Positions 33,633 to 43,077 are shown, counted from the stretch's first letter. The stretch: DNA of 64,000 nucleotides from Actinospineispora spinosispora DSM 44797 (GCF_000429025.1 NZ_AUBB01000006.1:186001-250000), one strand, 5' to 3'. The notes: generated from the letters alone by a model not told the origin. A program made the numbers and translations.

Positions 33633-36600
33633 GTGTCGGGATCGCGTGTCGGGCAGTCCGGGCCCTACCGGGCCGCCGGACAGCCACCCGAGTCGCCCCC
33701 GCGCCGGAAACCGCCCGTTCCCGAGCAGGCTTCCCCAGGTCAGCCACCCCCACGCCCGGTCACCGGCACCACCGGGGTGCCGGCGGCCAACAGTCGCCGA
33801 ATCTCGCCGCTCGCCGCCACTTCGGACCGGCCGGGCCCGCCGCCACGGCCACCGGTGCGTGCCCCGAACGGCCAGGGTGCGGTCCCGCCGCGCAGACCCG
33901 CTCCCCCACCTCCGCGAGGCCCCGGGCAGCAGGGCGCGCCGCCACCACCTCCTCCGCAGAACGGCCAGAACGGCCGGCCGCCCCGCCCTCCCGCCCGGCG
34001 CGGCGAAGGGACCCAGCCGGTCAACCGGGTGCGCGAGCCGAGGACACCCACCGACTCCGGCGCCACGCGCTCGGTGGGCCGGCCCTCGGCGACCAGCGCG
34101 AACCGCCCGGTAGGCGGGGCGACCGGTGCAATCCGTTCGGTGGGTGGCCCTTCGGACTCGGGCCCGAACCGCTCGGTCGGCGACCCCTCGGCGACCGGTG
34201 CGACCCGGTCAGTGGGCGGACCCTCCGCGACCGGCGCTCGTCCGCCCGTCCGAGGCGCCGTCGACAACGGCCGCCAGCGGCCCGCGACCCGTCCCCAGCC
34301 GGGCGCACCCGGCACCGGGGTGGACAGCCCGGTCAACGCGACCGCCGCCCGGCTCATCGCCGAGGGCCGCGCCCGCATGGCCGACTCGCCCGACGAGGAC
34401 GAGACCCCGGACCGCAAGATCCGCAGGGGCCAGGGCGCGCGCCAGTTCGACCTCGCCAGCCTCGCCGCTCTCCCGACCGAGTACCGCGAGCGCGCCATCG
34501 CACGATGGAAGCGCCGTCGCGTCAGGATCGCCACCTACACGCCCCGGGAACGGATGTGGCACCGCGTCCGGGTCGCCGGGGCCACCGCGACCGGCCTCTT
34601 CGTGGTGCTGCCGATCCTGATGTTCCTGATCGGCTACCTGGCTTTCGCCATCCCGACCGAGGACGACGCGGTCAAGAACCAGGTCGCCACGATCTCGTTC
34701 TCCGACGACACCCAGCTGGCCAAGATCGTCCCCGCCGACGGCAACCGGATCAAGGTCCAGCCCGACCAGGTGCCGCTCGACGTCCAGCACGCCGTGCTGT
34801 CCGCCGAGGACCGCAGCTTCTACTCGAACCCCGGGTTCGACCCGATGGGCCTGGCCAGAGCCGTGGTCAAGCAGCTGACCGGTCAGGCAGGCGGCGGCTC
34901 GACCATCACCCAGCAGTTCGTGAAGAAGACCCTGGTCGGTGACGAACACTCCTTGTGGCGCAAGTACAAGGAGATGATCCTGGCGATCAAGATCTCGCAG
35001 CGGGACGACAAGCCGACCATCCTCACCAACTACCTCAACGCGATCTACTTCGGTCGCGGGGCGTACGGCATCCAAGCCGCCAGCCAGGCCTACTTCAAGA
35101 AGAACGTCTGGGAGCTCAACGCCAGTGAGGGTGCGCTGCTGGCGGGCGTCATCCAGTCGCCGAACCGGTGGGATCCGGCCAAGGACCTGCAGCGTTCCGT
35201 CCAGCGCTGGAACTACGTGATGGACGGCATGGTCACGCAGGGCTGGCTGGACAAGAGCGACCGCGCGGCCGACCAGTTCCCGAGGTGGGTGCCTTCCCAG
35301 AAGACCTCGAGCGGCATCCCGTCGGACGACCGGGGTCTCATCGTGAGCGCCGTACGCGACGAGCTCGCCACCCTGGGCATCAACGAGACGACGTTCAACC
35401 AGGACGGCCTGCAGATCGAGACGACGATCGACCCGGTGGCCCAGCGCGACGCCGTCGACGCCGTCCACAAGGGACTCGACGGCCAGCCGGACAACCTGCG
35501 GTCCGCGTTGGTGTCCGTGGACCCCAGGAACGGGGCGATCAAGGCCTACTACGGCGGGAGCCAGGGCACCGGGCTCGACTACGCACGGGTCTCGAAGCAA
35601 CCGGGTTCGACGTTCAAGCCGTTCACACTGCTCGCCGGATTGATACAGCAGGACCCGGTCGGTCTGGGCGAGCGGTTCAAGGGCATGCCGCTGCCCGGGC
35701 TGCGCAATGCCGACGGCGCGTCCTGCCCGGTGTGTGACCTCAAGCAGGCCATGACGATCTCGAACAACGTCGTCTACGTCTCGCTGGCGGAGAAGGTCGG
35801 TCCGCGGAAGGTGCTGGAAGCGGCCAAGACCGCGGGCCTGGCGGACTCGTTGTCCAAGGTCAGCCCGGACACCGTGGACTCGCGCATCGCGCTGGGCAAC
35901 AAGGAGGTCACGCCGGTCGAGCTGGCCGGCGCGTACGCGACCTTCGCGGCCAAGGGCATCTATCACAAGCCGCACCTGGTCAGTAAGGTCACGACCGCCG
36001 ACGACCGGGTCATCTACCTCGCTCCGGACCGCCAGGAAGAGCGTTTCGACCCGCAGGTGGCGCGCAACGTCACCGAGGGCATGCTCGGTGTGCCGACCTA
36101 CGACAAGCTGAGCCTGAGCAAGAACCGTCCGGTCGCCGCCAAGACCGGCACCGTCCAGTCCTACGTGAAGGACCAGAACAACGACGCGTGGACGGCCGGG
36201 TTCACCCCGCAGATGGCGACCGTGGTGTGGATCGGGACCGATCAGAACACCCCGATCAAGAACTCGAAGGGCGCCCCCATCTCCGGCGGCACGATGCCCG
36301 CCGGCATCTGGAAGTCCTACATGGGCGACGCGACCAAGTCCGACGACGTCGAGAACTTCGGCCCGTTCAAGGCCATCGGCGAACCGCCGGCCGTGACCGG
36401 CCCGACCGACGGTTTCATGGCCGGCGGTGGCGGCGATTCCTCGGACACCTCGACCTCGACGCCACCCACCACGACGTTGGAGTCCGCCCCCGTGGACGGT
36501 GCGGTGGACAACAACGCGCGAGGCACCACGAGGCGCGAGTGCGGCAACAACGGCTGCCACGACGTGAAGGAGAACGGCACCGACAACAACCGCCGCTCGG

Positions 36601-36641
36601 ACTCGGACGAGTCCGACAACGCGGACGACTCCGATCGGTAG
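33633..36641 (+). CDS. Class A penicillin-binding protein, very long Pro-rich cytoplasmic domain
   Basis: 1002-residue bifunctional peptidoglycan glycosyltransferase/transpeptidase. Residues 1-310 are Pro/Gly/Arg-rich and cytoplasmic, with imperfect repeats of RSVGGPSATGA type. One membrane helix lies at about 315-337 (GLFVVLPILMFLIGYLAFAI). The GT51 domain has LSAEDRSFYSNPGFDP (about 391) and GGGSTITQQFVKKTL; the transpeptidase has Ser in KQPGSTFKPFTLL (about 658), ISNNVVY (about 709) and AAKTGTVQSY (about 836). The tail is Ser/Thr/Asp/Asn-rich with a CGNNGC pair. I chose GTG 33633 because GGAGG lies 7 bases upstream; an in-frame ATG at 33549 lacks this. Confidence 0.93.
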   Translation: MSGSRVGQSGPYRAAGQPPESPPRRKPPVPEQASPGQPPPRPVTGTTGVPAANSRRISPLAATSDRPGPPPRPPVRAPNGQGAVPPRRPAPPPPRGPGQQGAPPPPPPQNGQNGRPPRPPARRGEGTQPVNRVREPRTPTDSGATRSVGRPSATSANRPVGGATGAIRSVGGPSDSGPNRSVGDPSATGATRSVGGPSATGARPPVRGAVDNGRQRPATRPQPGAPGTGVDSPVNATAARLIAEGRARMADSPDEDETPDRKIRRGQGARQFDLASLAALPTEYRERAIARWKRRRVRIATYTPRERMWHRVRVAGATATGLFVVLPILMFLIGYLAFAIPTEDDAVKNQVATISFSDDTQLAKIVPADGNRIKVQPDQVPLDVQHAVLSAEDRSFYSNPGFDPMGLARAVVKQLTGQAGGGSTITQQFVKKTLVGDEHSLWRKYKEMILAIKISQRDDKPTILTNYLNAIYFGRGAYGIQAASQAYFKKNVWELNASEGALLAGVIQSPNRWDPAKDLQRSVQRWNYVMDGMVTQGWLDKSDRAADQFPRWVPSQKTSSGIPSDDRGLIVSAVRDELATLGINETTFNQDGLQIETTIDPVAQRDAVDAVHKGLDGQPDNLRSALVSVDPRNGAIKAYYGGSQGTGLDYARVSKQPGSTFKPFTLLAGLIQQDPVGLGERFKGMPLPGLRNADGASCPVCDLKQAMTISNNVVYVSLAEKVGPRKVLEAAKTAGLADSLSKVSPDTVDSRIALGNKEVTPVELAGAYATFAAKGIYHKPHLVSKVTTADDRVIYLAPDRQEERFDPQVARNVTEGMLGVPTYDKLSLSKNRPVAAKTGTVQSYVKDQNNDAWTAGFTPQMATVVWIGTDQNTPIKNSKGAPISGGTMPAGIWKSYMGDATKSDDVENFGPFKAIGEPPAVTGPTDGFMAGGGGDSSDTSTSTPPTTTLESAPVDGAVDNNARGTTRRECGNNGCHDVKENGTDNNRRSDSDESDNADDSDR

Positions 36642-36707
36642 ACATCCGCGCTACTCCACCCGTTGTCAGGACGCGCGGGAACGCGTGACCGGAGGATCAT
36701 TCCCCGG

Positions 36708-36902
36708 ATGCGGACGTTCGAAGTCTTCGCCTGGACGGAGTCCGGCAGCTTCGTGCTCTACGTGCCGGAGATCGAGTCACTCACCAGGGCCAAGCGCGTG
36801 GACGACCTGGAACCGGCCGCCCGCGACCTGATAGCCGAGCTGCTGGGCCTGTGCACCGACTCGTTCACCGTGCAGGTGCGCTACCGCCGTCCCCGGCTCT
36901 AG
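36708..36902 (+). CDS. Small HicB-like protein
   Basis: 64 residues: MRTFEVFAWTESGSFVLYVP then EIESLTRAKRVDDLEPAARD. The beta-strand/helix pattern with LYVPEIE and a following helix resembles the HicB partial RNase H fold. No HicA toxin gene is adjacent, so it may be a stand-alone regulator. GGAGG lies 12 bases upstream, rather far. It is just after the PBP gene, possibly co-transcribed. Confidence 0.6.
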   Translation: MRTFEVFAWTESGSFVLYVPEIESLTRAKRVDDLEPAARDLIAELLGLCTDSFTVQVRYRRPRL

Positions 36903-36946
36903 AGTATTGACCTGCCGCGCCGCACACCGGTCGATAGTGTCGGGGC

Positions 36947-37318
36947 ATGGCTGAGGTGGTGTACGACCGAGCGGAACAGTTCAAGCAGGTACAGAGCGGT
37001 CTGCTGGACGGTGAGTCGATCATTGCGGTGTACGACGCGATCGGCGCGGGGACCGGCTTCATCGGCCTGACCAGTCACCGGGTGATCATCCAGGACAAGT
37101 CGTTCGTCGGAAAACGAGTCGCGCTCACCTCGATCCCGTACAACAAGATCACCAGCGTGTCGGTGGTGAGCAACAAGTCCTGGGCGGGCGGCTTCTTCTC
37201 GACCGGCGCGATAGCGATCCACGTGGGCACGCAGACCTACGAGATGGAGTTCAGGGGCGACCAGAAGAGCCACCACGTCCACAACCTGCTCCTGTGGCAC
37301 ATGGGGGTCCGCCCCTAG
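36947..37318 (+). CDS. Bacterial PH-domain protein
   Basis: 123 residues, almost all one bacterial pleckstrin-like domain (bPH type): GLLDGESIIAVYDAIGAGTG, then FIGLTSHRVIIQDKSFVGKR, IPYNKITSVSVVSNKSW and AIAIHVGTQTYEMEFRGD. No membrane helix or signal peptide. Function unknown; such domains mediate membrane or protein contacts. ATG at 36947. Confidence 0.75.
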   Translation: MAEVVYDRAEQFKQVQSGLLDGESIIAVYDAIGAGTGFIGLTSHRVIIQDKSFVGKRVALTSIPYNKITSVSVVSNKSWAGGFFSTGAIAIHVGTQTYEMEFRGDQKSHHVHNLLLWHMGVRP

Positions 37319-37705
37319 GGCCCACCTCGCAGACCCCCACGTCGCGTCGCAGACACTGCAGCGTCTGCGACGCAACACGAACCTCTGCGAGGTGTGACGA
37401 CTGCGCCTGGTGGGGCGCGTGCGCCAGACGCCGACACTGCATCAGGTGGCGCAAAGGACGCGGCGCAGCCGTGGCCGCACACAGGCGCTGCGAAGGCACC
37501 CGCAGACCTCCCCGTCCCCGCGATCCTGGCCCGCACTTGGCGTGGTCGGGCGGCGTCAACCCTGAAACCTCGACCCTGCTGCGAGCTGCACCAGGAGACG
37601 GCGTCGAGGCCGGCGAAGCCGGGGGTTGACGCCGGCCGACCACGCCAAGACACTGACCGGCCAGCGGGGACGCCCCTGCACCCCCGGGGCCAGCGCGGTC
37701 GGGCC
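37319..37705. repeat. Gene-free spacer with nested and long inverted repeats
   Basis: 387 bases without a supportable gene. Nested repeats: outer ACCTCGCAGA (37324-37333) with complement 37384-37393, inner GCGTCGCAGAC (37344-37354) with complement 37363-37373, all with core TCGCAGA. A second structure has 27-base arms at 37536-37562 and 37623-37649 with one mismatch and a 60-base loop, starting CTTGGCGTGGTCGG. It looks like two independent palindromic elements. Confidence 0.8.
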
Positions 37706-38086
37706 CTAGCTCGAGGACCGGACCAGCCGGACGGCCCCGACCAGCATGTATCCCCCGGTGAGGGCGGCCAGCGCGGCGATGCCGCGCTGGGGTGCGTCGC
37801 GGCGAACCAGATGCCCGACAGCGGTCAGCGTGTCCGACGTGTCGACCGCCAGCCCGATGCGGTGCCATCGACGCCGGCCGCTGGGCGGCTCGGTGAGATA
37901 GCCGATTCCGAGTGCAACGGCGCGGGCCCCGTAGATCCGGGTCAGGTAGCTCAGCGACGGGCTGCTGGACATACCGAACGCGCGCACCAGCCGGTTCGGC
38001 CCGAGCAGCGCGGCGACGCCGAGCACGATTCGGCCGACCGCAAGGCCGATGAGCGGGTCGGTTTCGGGAGTGTTCTGCTCAACCAT
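37706..38086 (-). CDS. Small membrane protein, DUF4267-like
   Basis: 126 residues with 3-4 hydrophobic segments: IGLAVGRIVLGVAALLGPNR, IYGARAVALGIGYL and GIAALAALTGGYMLVGAV. Arrangement and motif YGARAVALG resemble small DUF4267-type membrane proteins of unknown role. ATG at 38084-38086; an earlier in-frame start at 38122 is possible. Divergent from the MpaB-like gene, with TTACC-N5-GGTAA (38123-38137) and TTGACA (38144-38149) between them. Confidence 0.55.
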   Translation of the reverse strand: MVEQNTPETDPLIGLAVGRIVLGVAALLGPNRLVRAFGMSSSPSLSYLTRIYGARAVALGIGYLTEPPSGRRRWHRIGLAVDTSDTLTAVGHLVRRDAPQRGIAALAALTGGYMLVGAVRLVRSSS

Positions 38087-38212
38087 GAGCACATGCTGCT
38101 CAGACGGACGTATGACCGGCAATTACCCGCGAGGTAACACCCCTTGACAAAGCGGCGGTCACCCGCTTCGCTATGAGGTAACGGTCGTGTGCAGATTCAG
38201 AGGGAGGCCGCG

Positions 38213-39037
38213 ATGAAGTTGCTGGCACCGAAGGCCACCGAGCTGCCCGACATCGCGATCGGCGCGGGCCTGATCGCCGGAACCGCGAACGTCATCATGC
38301 AGCTGGCTCGCCCGGGCGTCGGGTACGGCGTGGTGGAGAGCAAGGTCGACAGCGGCAACCTCTTCAAGCACCCGATCAAGCGGACCAGGACCACGCTCAC
38401 CTACCTCGCGGTGGCCACCTCCGGCAGCGAGGAGGAACGCAAGGCCTACCGCAGGGGGGTCAACCGGTCTCACGCGCGCGTCCGGTCCTCCGAGGACAGC
38501 CCGGTGTCCTACAACGCGTTCGACCCCGACCTGCAGTTATGGGTCGCGGCCTGCATCTACCAGGGCTTCAGCGACGTGTACCGGCTCTTCGGCGTGCCCG
38601 TGGACCCGGAGACCTGGGAGCGGCTCTACCGCGAGTCCGCCACGCTCGGCACGACACTCCAGGTGCCCGCCGATCGCTGGCCCGAGGATCTCGCGGCGTT
38701 CGACCGGTACTGGAACGAGCAGCTCGACAAGGTCGAGATCGACGACACGGTCCGCGCCTACCTGACCGATCTGATCATGCTCACGCCGTTCGTGCCGCCG
38801 GTCCGGCTGGTGTTCGCGCGGCTCAACCGGTTCCTCACCACCGGGTTCCTGCCCCAGCGGTTCCGTGACGAGATGCGGCTCGACTGGAGCGACCGACGGC
38901 AACAGCGTTTCGAACAGTTGATGGCGCTGCTCGGCGTTGTGGTGCGGCACTCCCCCACGATCCTGCGCGCCTTCCCGTTCAACGCGCTCATGGTCGACCT
39001 CCGCTGGCGGATCCGCACCGGTCGCCCGGTCGTCTGA
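38213..39037 (+). CDS. MpaB/DUF2236-family oxygenase-like protein
   Basis: 274 residues. Family features: PGVGYGVVESKVDSGNLFKH, TTLTYLAVATSGSEEERKAY, VNRSHARV (conserved His) and AFDPDLQLWVAACIYQG. The MpaB/latex-clearing-protein-like superfamily binds haem through such His residues and cleaves lipophilic substrates. Many actinobacteria carry several copies without known substrate. ATG 38213 chosen for GAGGGAGG 5 bases upstream, rather than GTG 38189. Confidence 0.82.
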   Translation: MKLLAPKATELPDIAIGAGLIAGTANVIMQLARPGVGYGVVESKVDSGNLFKHPIKRTRTTLTYLAVATSGSEEERKAYRRGVNRSHARVRSSEDSPVSYNAFDPDLQLWVAACIYQGFSDVYRLFGVPVDPETWERLYRESATLGTTLQVPADRWPEDLAAFDRYWNEQLDKVEIDDTVRAYLTDLIMLTPFVPPVRLVFARLNRFLTTGFLPQRFRDEMRLDWSDRRQQRFEQLMALLGVVVRHSPTILRAFPFNALMVDLRWRIRTGRPVV

Positions 39038-39079
39038 GGGCCCACACGCGCCGTCGATCATGGCCTAGGCTGGACCGGG

Positions 39080-39793
39080 ATGACTGGTTTCAGAGCCGAA
39101 CAGATCGACCTGCTTGCCGGGTCCGGCTGGGCGGACTGTCCCTCGGTGGCCGCGCTGGTCGCCTCGGCCGGCCTGCCGCAGCTCAGCCGCGCCTATCTGG
39201 AATCGACGTTCACCACGCCCCAGTGGGATGCGGCGGAAGCGGCGGTGACCGCGTTACGGGTCCACTTCGCGGCCGCGCGGTTCGCCGAGGAGGTCGAGTA
39301 CGGCGTGCTGCTGGTGCCCGACCCGGCCAAGCTCGACACGCGGGCGCCACAGCCGGCCGAGGCACGTAAGGACCAGCTCGGCGAGGCCGCCGCCGACGTC
39401 GTCGACTCACGCCTACCCGCCGGCACACTGGGAATCCCGCCGGGTACGGACTGGAGCATGGTGGCGGCGGTGACCGGGCCCTACGGGCTCGCGATGGGCA
39501 GCCACCAGCGGGTGGTCGAGGGCCCGGAGGAGGCCTTCACCGTCCTGGGCACCGACACCCGGCTCGGCATGCTGCGCCAGTTCTGGGGCGCCCGCGTCCT
39601 GCAGGCGGGGCATCAGCCGCCCGACTGCGAGGCCAACGACCACTGGACGTTCACCCTGTTCCCCGGCGAACCGCTCACCGACGGGTCCGCCGAATCGGGC
39701 ACCGTGCTCAAGGGCAAGGTCCGTTTCCGCCTCGGCAAGCCGGACCGGGGAATCGGACCGGCCAGGGTGGCTCCCGCCATCGTCGTTCAGTAG
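39080..39793 (+). CDS. Unassigned actinobacterial protein
   Basis: 237 residues, soluble, not recognised. It has a helical N-terminal half and a beta-rich C-terminal half (LPAGTLGIPPGTDWSMVAAV and HWTFTLFPGEPLTDGSAESG). A DUF5701-like assignment was considered but not supported. ATG at 39080. Its stop overlaps the end of the convergent lacI gene by 7 bases. Confidence 0.6.
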   Translation: MTGFRAEQIDLLAGSGWADCPSVAALVASAGLPQLSRAYLESTFTTPQWDAAEAAVTALRVHFAAARFAEEVEYGVLLVPDPAKLDTRAPQPAEARKDQLGEAAADVVDSRLPAGTLGIPPGTDWSMVAAVTGPYGLAMGSHQRVVEGPEEAFTVLGTDTRLGMLRQFWGARVLQAGHQPPDCEANDHWTFTLFPGEPLTDGSAESGTVLKGKVRFRLGKPDRGIGPARVAPAIVVQ

Positions 39794-40872
39794 CGCGACA
39801 CCGGTGGCGCGAGTGTCGCCACCGAGGCTCGATCGATCAGCGTCGTCGGCAGCGTCACCGACCTGGGCGCGGCCCCGGGGTCGGCGATCCGTTCCACCAG
39901 CAGCTCCACGGCCGCCCTGCCCAGCTCGTAGACCGGCCTGGCCAGCACGGACAGCGCGGGCGTGAAGAGCGCGGCCCACGGGGCGTCGTCGAAGCTCACC
40001 AGGGACAGATCGACACCCAGACCGACTCCCCGGCCGCGGCATGCCTCCGCCACCGCCAGCGCGACGTCGGTGTTCGACGTGACCACCGCCGTCGGTGGCC
40101 GAGGCAGGGCCAACAGCTCGGACGCGGCGGCGACCAGCATCTCCCGGTCCGGCGGGCTGTAGCGCACGAGGTCCGGCCTCGGCGGCAGGCCGGCCTCGAG
40201 CAGAGCGTCGGTGACTCCGCCGGCGCGATCGAGGCCGGTGGAGATGACCGAGGCCGACGGGGTCGTGGCGATCCGGTCGACCCGCTGCGAGCCGATCAGC
40301 GCCCCGATGTCCCGGTGGCCTCGGGCCAGCAGGTGCCGCACCGCGTCGGCGGACCCGCTCCGGTCATCGGTCGTGACACTGCCGATCGGAACGCCCGGCA
40401 ACCGCCGATCGAGCAGCACCATCGGGGTGATCGGATGGTCGTCGGACAGCAGATGGTCGTTGCCGGTCGACGAGCAGGGTATGACGATGAGACCGTCGAC
40501 GCGCTTCTCGATCAGCACCCGTACGGCCTGCCGTTCGGCGTCCGGTCGTTCGTTCGTGTTGGCCACCAGCACCTGGTAGCCGACCTCGGCGGCGGTGTCG
40601 ACGATCGCCCTGGTCGCGGCGTCGTGGAAGGTGTTGCCGATCTCGGCGACGACCAGTCCGATGGTCAGCGTCTTGCCCGCCCGCATGGCCCTGGCGAGCT
40701 CGTTGGGCCGGTAGCGCAGCTGCTCGGCGGCGGCGAGCACTCGCTGCCTGGTCTCCGCGCCGATCCTGCCGTAGTCACCGAGGGCCCGGGAGGCCGTCGC
40801 CCTCGACACGTTCGCCAGCCGGGCCACGTCGAGGATGGTCACGGCCTGGCCCGACGGTGGGCGTTCGGTCAT
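39787..40872 (-). CDS. LacI-family sugar-responsive repressor
   Basis: 361 residues. N-terminal HTH and hinge: AVTILDVARLANVSRATASR and ALGDYGRIGAETRQRVLAAA, then LARAMRAGKTLTIGLVV. The C-terminal periplasmic-binding-like domain senses a sugar or sugar phosphate. ATG at 40870-40872 with GAGGAG 7 bases upstream. It diverges from the sugar ABC operon at 41049 and is the obvious local regulator; two GAGAACGATC repeats lie in the gap. Confidence 0.92.
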   Translation of the reverse strand: MTERPPSGQAVTILDVARLANVSRATASRALGDYGRIGAETRQRVLAAAEQLRYRPNELARAMRAGKTLTIGLVVAEIGNTFHDAATRAIVDTAAEVGYQVLVANTNERPDAERQAVRVLIEKRVDGLIVIPCSSTGNDHLLSDDHPITPMVLLDRRLPGVPIGSVTTDDRSGSADAVRHLLARGHRDIGALIGSQRVDRIATTPSASVISTGLDRAGGVTDALLEAGLPPRPDLVRYSPPDREMLVAAASELLALPRPPTAVVTSNTDVALAVAEACRGRGVGLGVDLSLVSFDDAPWAALFTPALSVLARPVYELGRAAVELLVERIADPGAAPRSVTLPTTLIDRASVATLAPPVSRY

Positions 40873-41048
40873 TACGCGCTCCTCTCGCGTGCGGCGATCG
40901 ACAGTGTTGACACGGTCTGTGTCGGGTGTCACGCTACAGCTCGTTCGGGCGTGTGAGAACGATCTCGCACATATTCGCGAGAACGATCCCATCCCGCGCT
41001 CGACAGCGCCCGTCCGGCGCCGCATCACGACTGCTCGAAGGAGAGCTG
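40873..41048. promoter_or_regulatory. lacI / sugar operon divergent control region
   Basis: GAGAACGATC occurs at 40955-40964 and 40979-40988, 24 bp apart; the first is followed by TC, giving a near-dyad GAGAACGATCTC. TTGACA is at 40907-40912. These are candidates for the LacI binding sites and a promoter; no clear -10 can be assigned. Confidence 0.55.
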
Positions 41049-42029
41049 ATGACACGACTCGGCAGACCACTGGCCGCTCTGGCGGTGGCATCGTTGGCGA
41101 TGGTGCTGGCCGCCTGCGGCTCGGGTGGCGGTGGTGGCGCCCAGGCCTCCGACGTCGTGATCGGATTCGTACCGGGGACCACATCCGACCCGTTCTTCAA
41201 GGCGATGCAGATCGGCGCGGAGCAGGAGGCCAAGAAGGAGGGCGTCAAGCTGCTCTGGCAGGGCAGCGGCGCCGAGTACTCCCCGCAGGCCCAGCTGCCG
41301 TTCGTCGACGGTGTGCTCGCGCAGAGCCCGAGCGCTCTGGTGCTGGTCCCCACCGATCCGGACTCGCTGCAGGCCAGCGTCACCAAGGCGCAGGCCAAGC
41401 AGATCCCGGTGCTGTGCGTCGACACGACCGTCACCGACCAGGGCTATCTCAGCTCGTTCATCACAGGTGACAACGTCGCGGGCGGCAAGCAGGCCGCCGA
41501 CACCCTCGCGGGCCAGATCGGCGGCAAGGGCAAGGTCTTCGTCATGCTCAGCTCGCCCACGACCACCACCAACGTGCAGCGGCTGCAGGGCTTCTCCGAC
41601 GAGCTCAAGGCCAAGTACCCGGATGTCCAGATCGTCGGCCAGGCCTACTCCAAGAGCCAGCCGGCCACCGCGACCTCGGCGATCAACACCGCGCTGCTGA
41701 GCAACCCCGACCTCGCCGGAATCTTCGCGATCGACGGCACCAGCGGCACCGGAGCCGTCGCCGCGCTGCAGAACCGCAACCTGGTCGGCAAGGTCAAGCT
41801 GGTCGGCTACGACGCGTACAAGACACAGGTCAACGACCTCAAGAGCGGCGTGTACACCGCGCTGATCGCGCAGCAGCCGGTCGAGGAGGGCCGTCTGGCC
41901 GTGCAGTACGCCGTGGCGAAGGTGACCGGCAAGGGCGCGGACCAGATCAAGAAGGACGTCGTCATCCCCACCGTCGTGATGACGAAGGACAACCTCGCCG
42001 AGACCGAGAAGAACACCTATGCCGAGTGA
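41049..42029 (+). CDS. Sugar ABC transporter substrate-binding lipoprotein (RbsB family)
   Basis: 326 residues. Signal peptide with lipobox VLAACGSG, Cys23 lipidated. Mature protein: VVIGFVPGTTSDPFFKAMQI, ALVLVPTDPDSLQA, QIPVLCVDTTV and GIFAIDGTSGTG, typical of ribose/galactose/allose-class binding proteins. ATG has GAAGGAGA 7 bases upstream. First gene of the six-gene operon 41049-45888. Confidence 0.92.
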   Translation: MTRLGRPLAALAVASLAMVLAACGSGGGGGAQASDVVIGFVPGTTSDPFFKAMQIGAEQEAKKEGVKLLWQGSGAEYSPQAQLPFVDGVLAQSPSALVLVPTDPDSLQASVTKAQAKQIPVLCVDTTVTDQGYLSSFITGDNVAGGKQAADTLAGQIGGKGKVFVMLSSPTTTTNVQRLQGFSDELKAKYPDVQIVGQAYSKSQPATATSAINTALLSNPDLAGIFAIDGTSGTGAVAALQNRNLVGKVKLVGYDAYKTQVNDLKSGVYTALIAQQPVEEGRLAVQYAVAKVTGKGADQIKKDVVIPTVVMTKDNLAETEKNTYAE

Positions 42030-43077
42030 GCCCACCCTGTCCGAGACACCGGCACGGCCCGACACCCCACCGGCCGGGAACCCGGCGTCGGTCTCGCTGT
42101 GGGACCGGGTCAAGCCCCTGACCCGGAACCAGACGACCATGCTGCTGCTGGTCTTCGTGGCGATGATCGCCTTCTTCTCTGCGATCAACCCCCGGTTCTT
42201 CTCCACCGCGGCGTTCGGCAACATCCTGCAGGACTGGGCACCGATCATGCTGCTCGCGGTCGGGCAGACCTTCGTGATCATCTCGGGTGGGATCGACCTG
42301 TCGGTCGGTTCCACCCTGGGGTTGTCCGGGATCGCCTGCGCGCTCACCATGCGCGCGCTGAACGGCGGCGGTCAGAGCGCGACGGTGTGCATCCTGGCCG
42401 GACTGGTCGTCGGTGCGCTCGTCGGTCTGGCGGTCGGCGCGGTGAACGCCTTCCTGGTCACGAAGGTCCGGCTGGCGCCGTTCATCGCGACGCTCGCCAC
42501 TATGGGCGCCGCGGCGGGGTTCACCCTGGTCGTCACCGGGGGCACCCAGATCGCCGAGGGCCCGAAGGAAGTGATCCTGATCGGCTCGACGACCTATCTG
42601 TCGCTGTTCACCGTCCCGGTCCTGGTGGTCATCCTGGTCACCGCGATCGCCTCGGTCTACCTGCACCGGTCGCGGTTCGGCCGCTGGACCTACGCGATCG
42701 GCTCCAACGGCTTCGCCGCGCGCGGCGCCGGCATCAACGTGCAGCGGCACCTGGTGAAGCTGTACGTGCTGTGCGGACTGACCGCCGGGCTCGCCGGCGT
42801 TCTGGTCTACTTCCGGCTCGGTTCCGGCTCCCCCACGTCGGGCACCGGCAACGAGCTGACCGCGATCGCCGCCGTGGTCATCGGCGGCACGAGCCTCACC
42901 GGCGGGCTCGGCCGGATGACCGGCACCGTGGTCGGCGCGCTGATCATCACCTCGGTGCTCAGCGGTCTGATCATCATCGGCGTCGAGCCGAACTGGCAAC
43001 AGGTCGTCGTCGGCGGGCTCATCGCGCTCGCGGTGGGCATCCAAGGCATCGGCAGCTCGGTGCGGAGGCAGGTATGA
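42019..43077 (+). CDS. Sugar ABC transporter permease (RbsC family)
   Basis: 352 residues with 9-10 hydrophobic helices. Signatures: GQTFVIISGGIDLSVGSTLG, LVTKVRLAPFIATLATMG, AIGSNGFAARGAGINVQRHL and AVVIGGTSLTGGLGRMTGT. Its start overlaps the binding-protein gene by 11 bases. The first 35 residues are a Pro-rich cytoplasmic extension. Confidence 0.92.
   Translation: MPSEPTLSETPARPDTPPAGNPASVSLWDRVKPLTRNQTTMLLLVFVAMIAFFSAINPRFFSTAAFGNILQDWAPIMLLAVGQTFVIISGGIDLSVGSTLGLSGIACALTMRALNGGGQSATVCILAGLVVGALVGLAVGAVNAFLVTKVRLAPFIATLATMGAAAGFTLVVTGGTQIAEGPKEVILIGSTTYLSLFTVPVLVVILVTAIASVYLHRSRFGRWTYAIGSNGFAARGAGINVQRHLVKLYVLCGLTAGLAGVLVYFRLGSGSPTSGTGNELTAIAAVVIGGTSLTGGLGRMTGTVVGALIITSVLSGLIIIGVEPNWQQVVVGGLIALAVGIQGIGSSVRRQV

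Noticed and set aside
34209..36560. A 783-codon minus-strand frame inside the PBP gene
   Set aside because: Antisense to a PBP with all catalytic motifs; the product is rich in Gly/Arg/Val with no recognisable fold.
36708..36902. A HicAB toxin-antitoxin pair
   Set aside because: Only a HicB-like small protein is present; neither flanking frame encodes a HicA-like toxin.
37394..38137. A 247-codon plus-strand frame over the repeat-rich spacer
   Set aside because: It passes through two inverted repeats and the antisense of the DUF4267-like gene, with no start context or family similarity.
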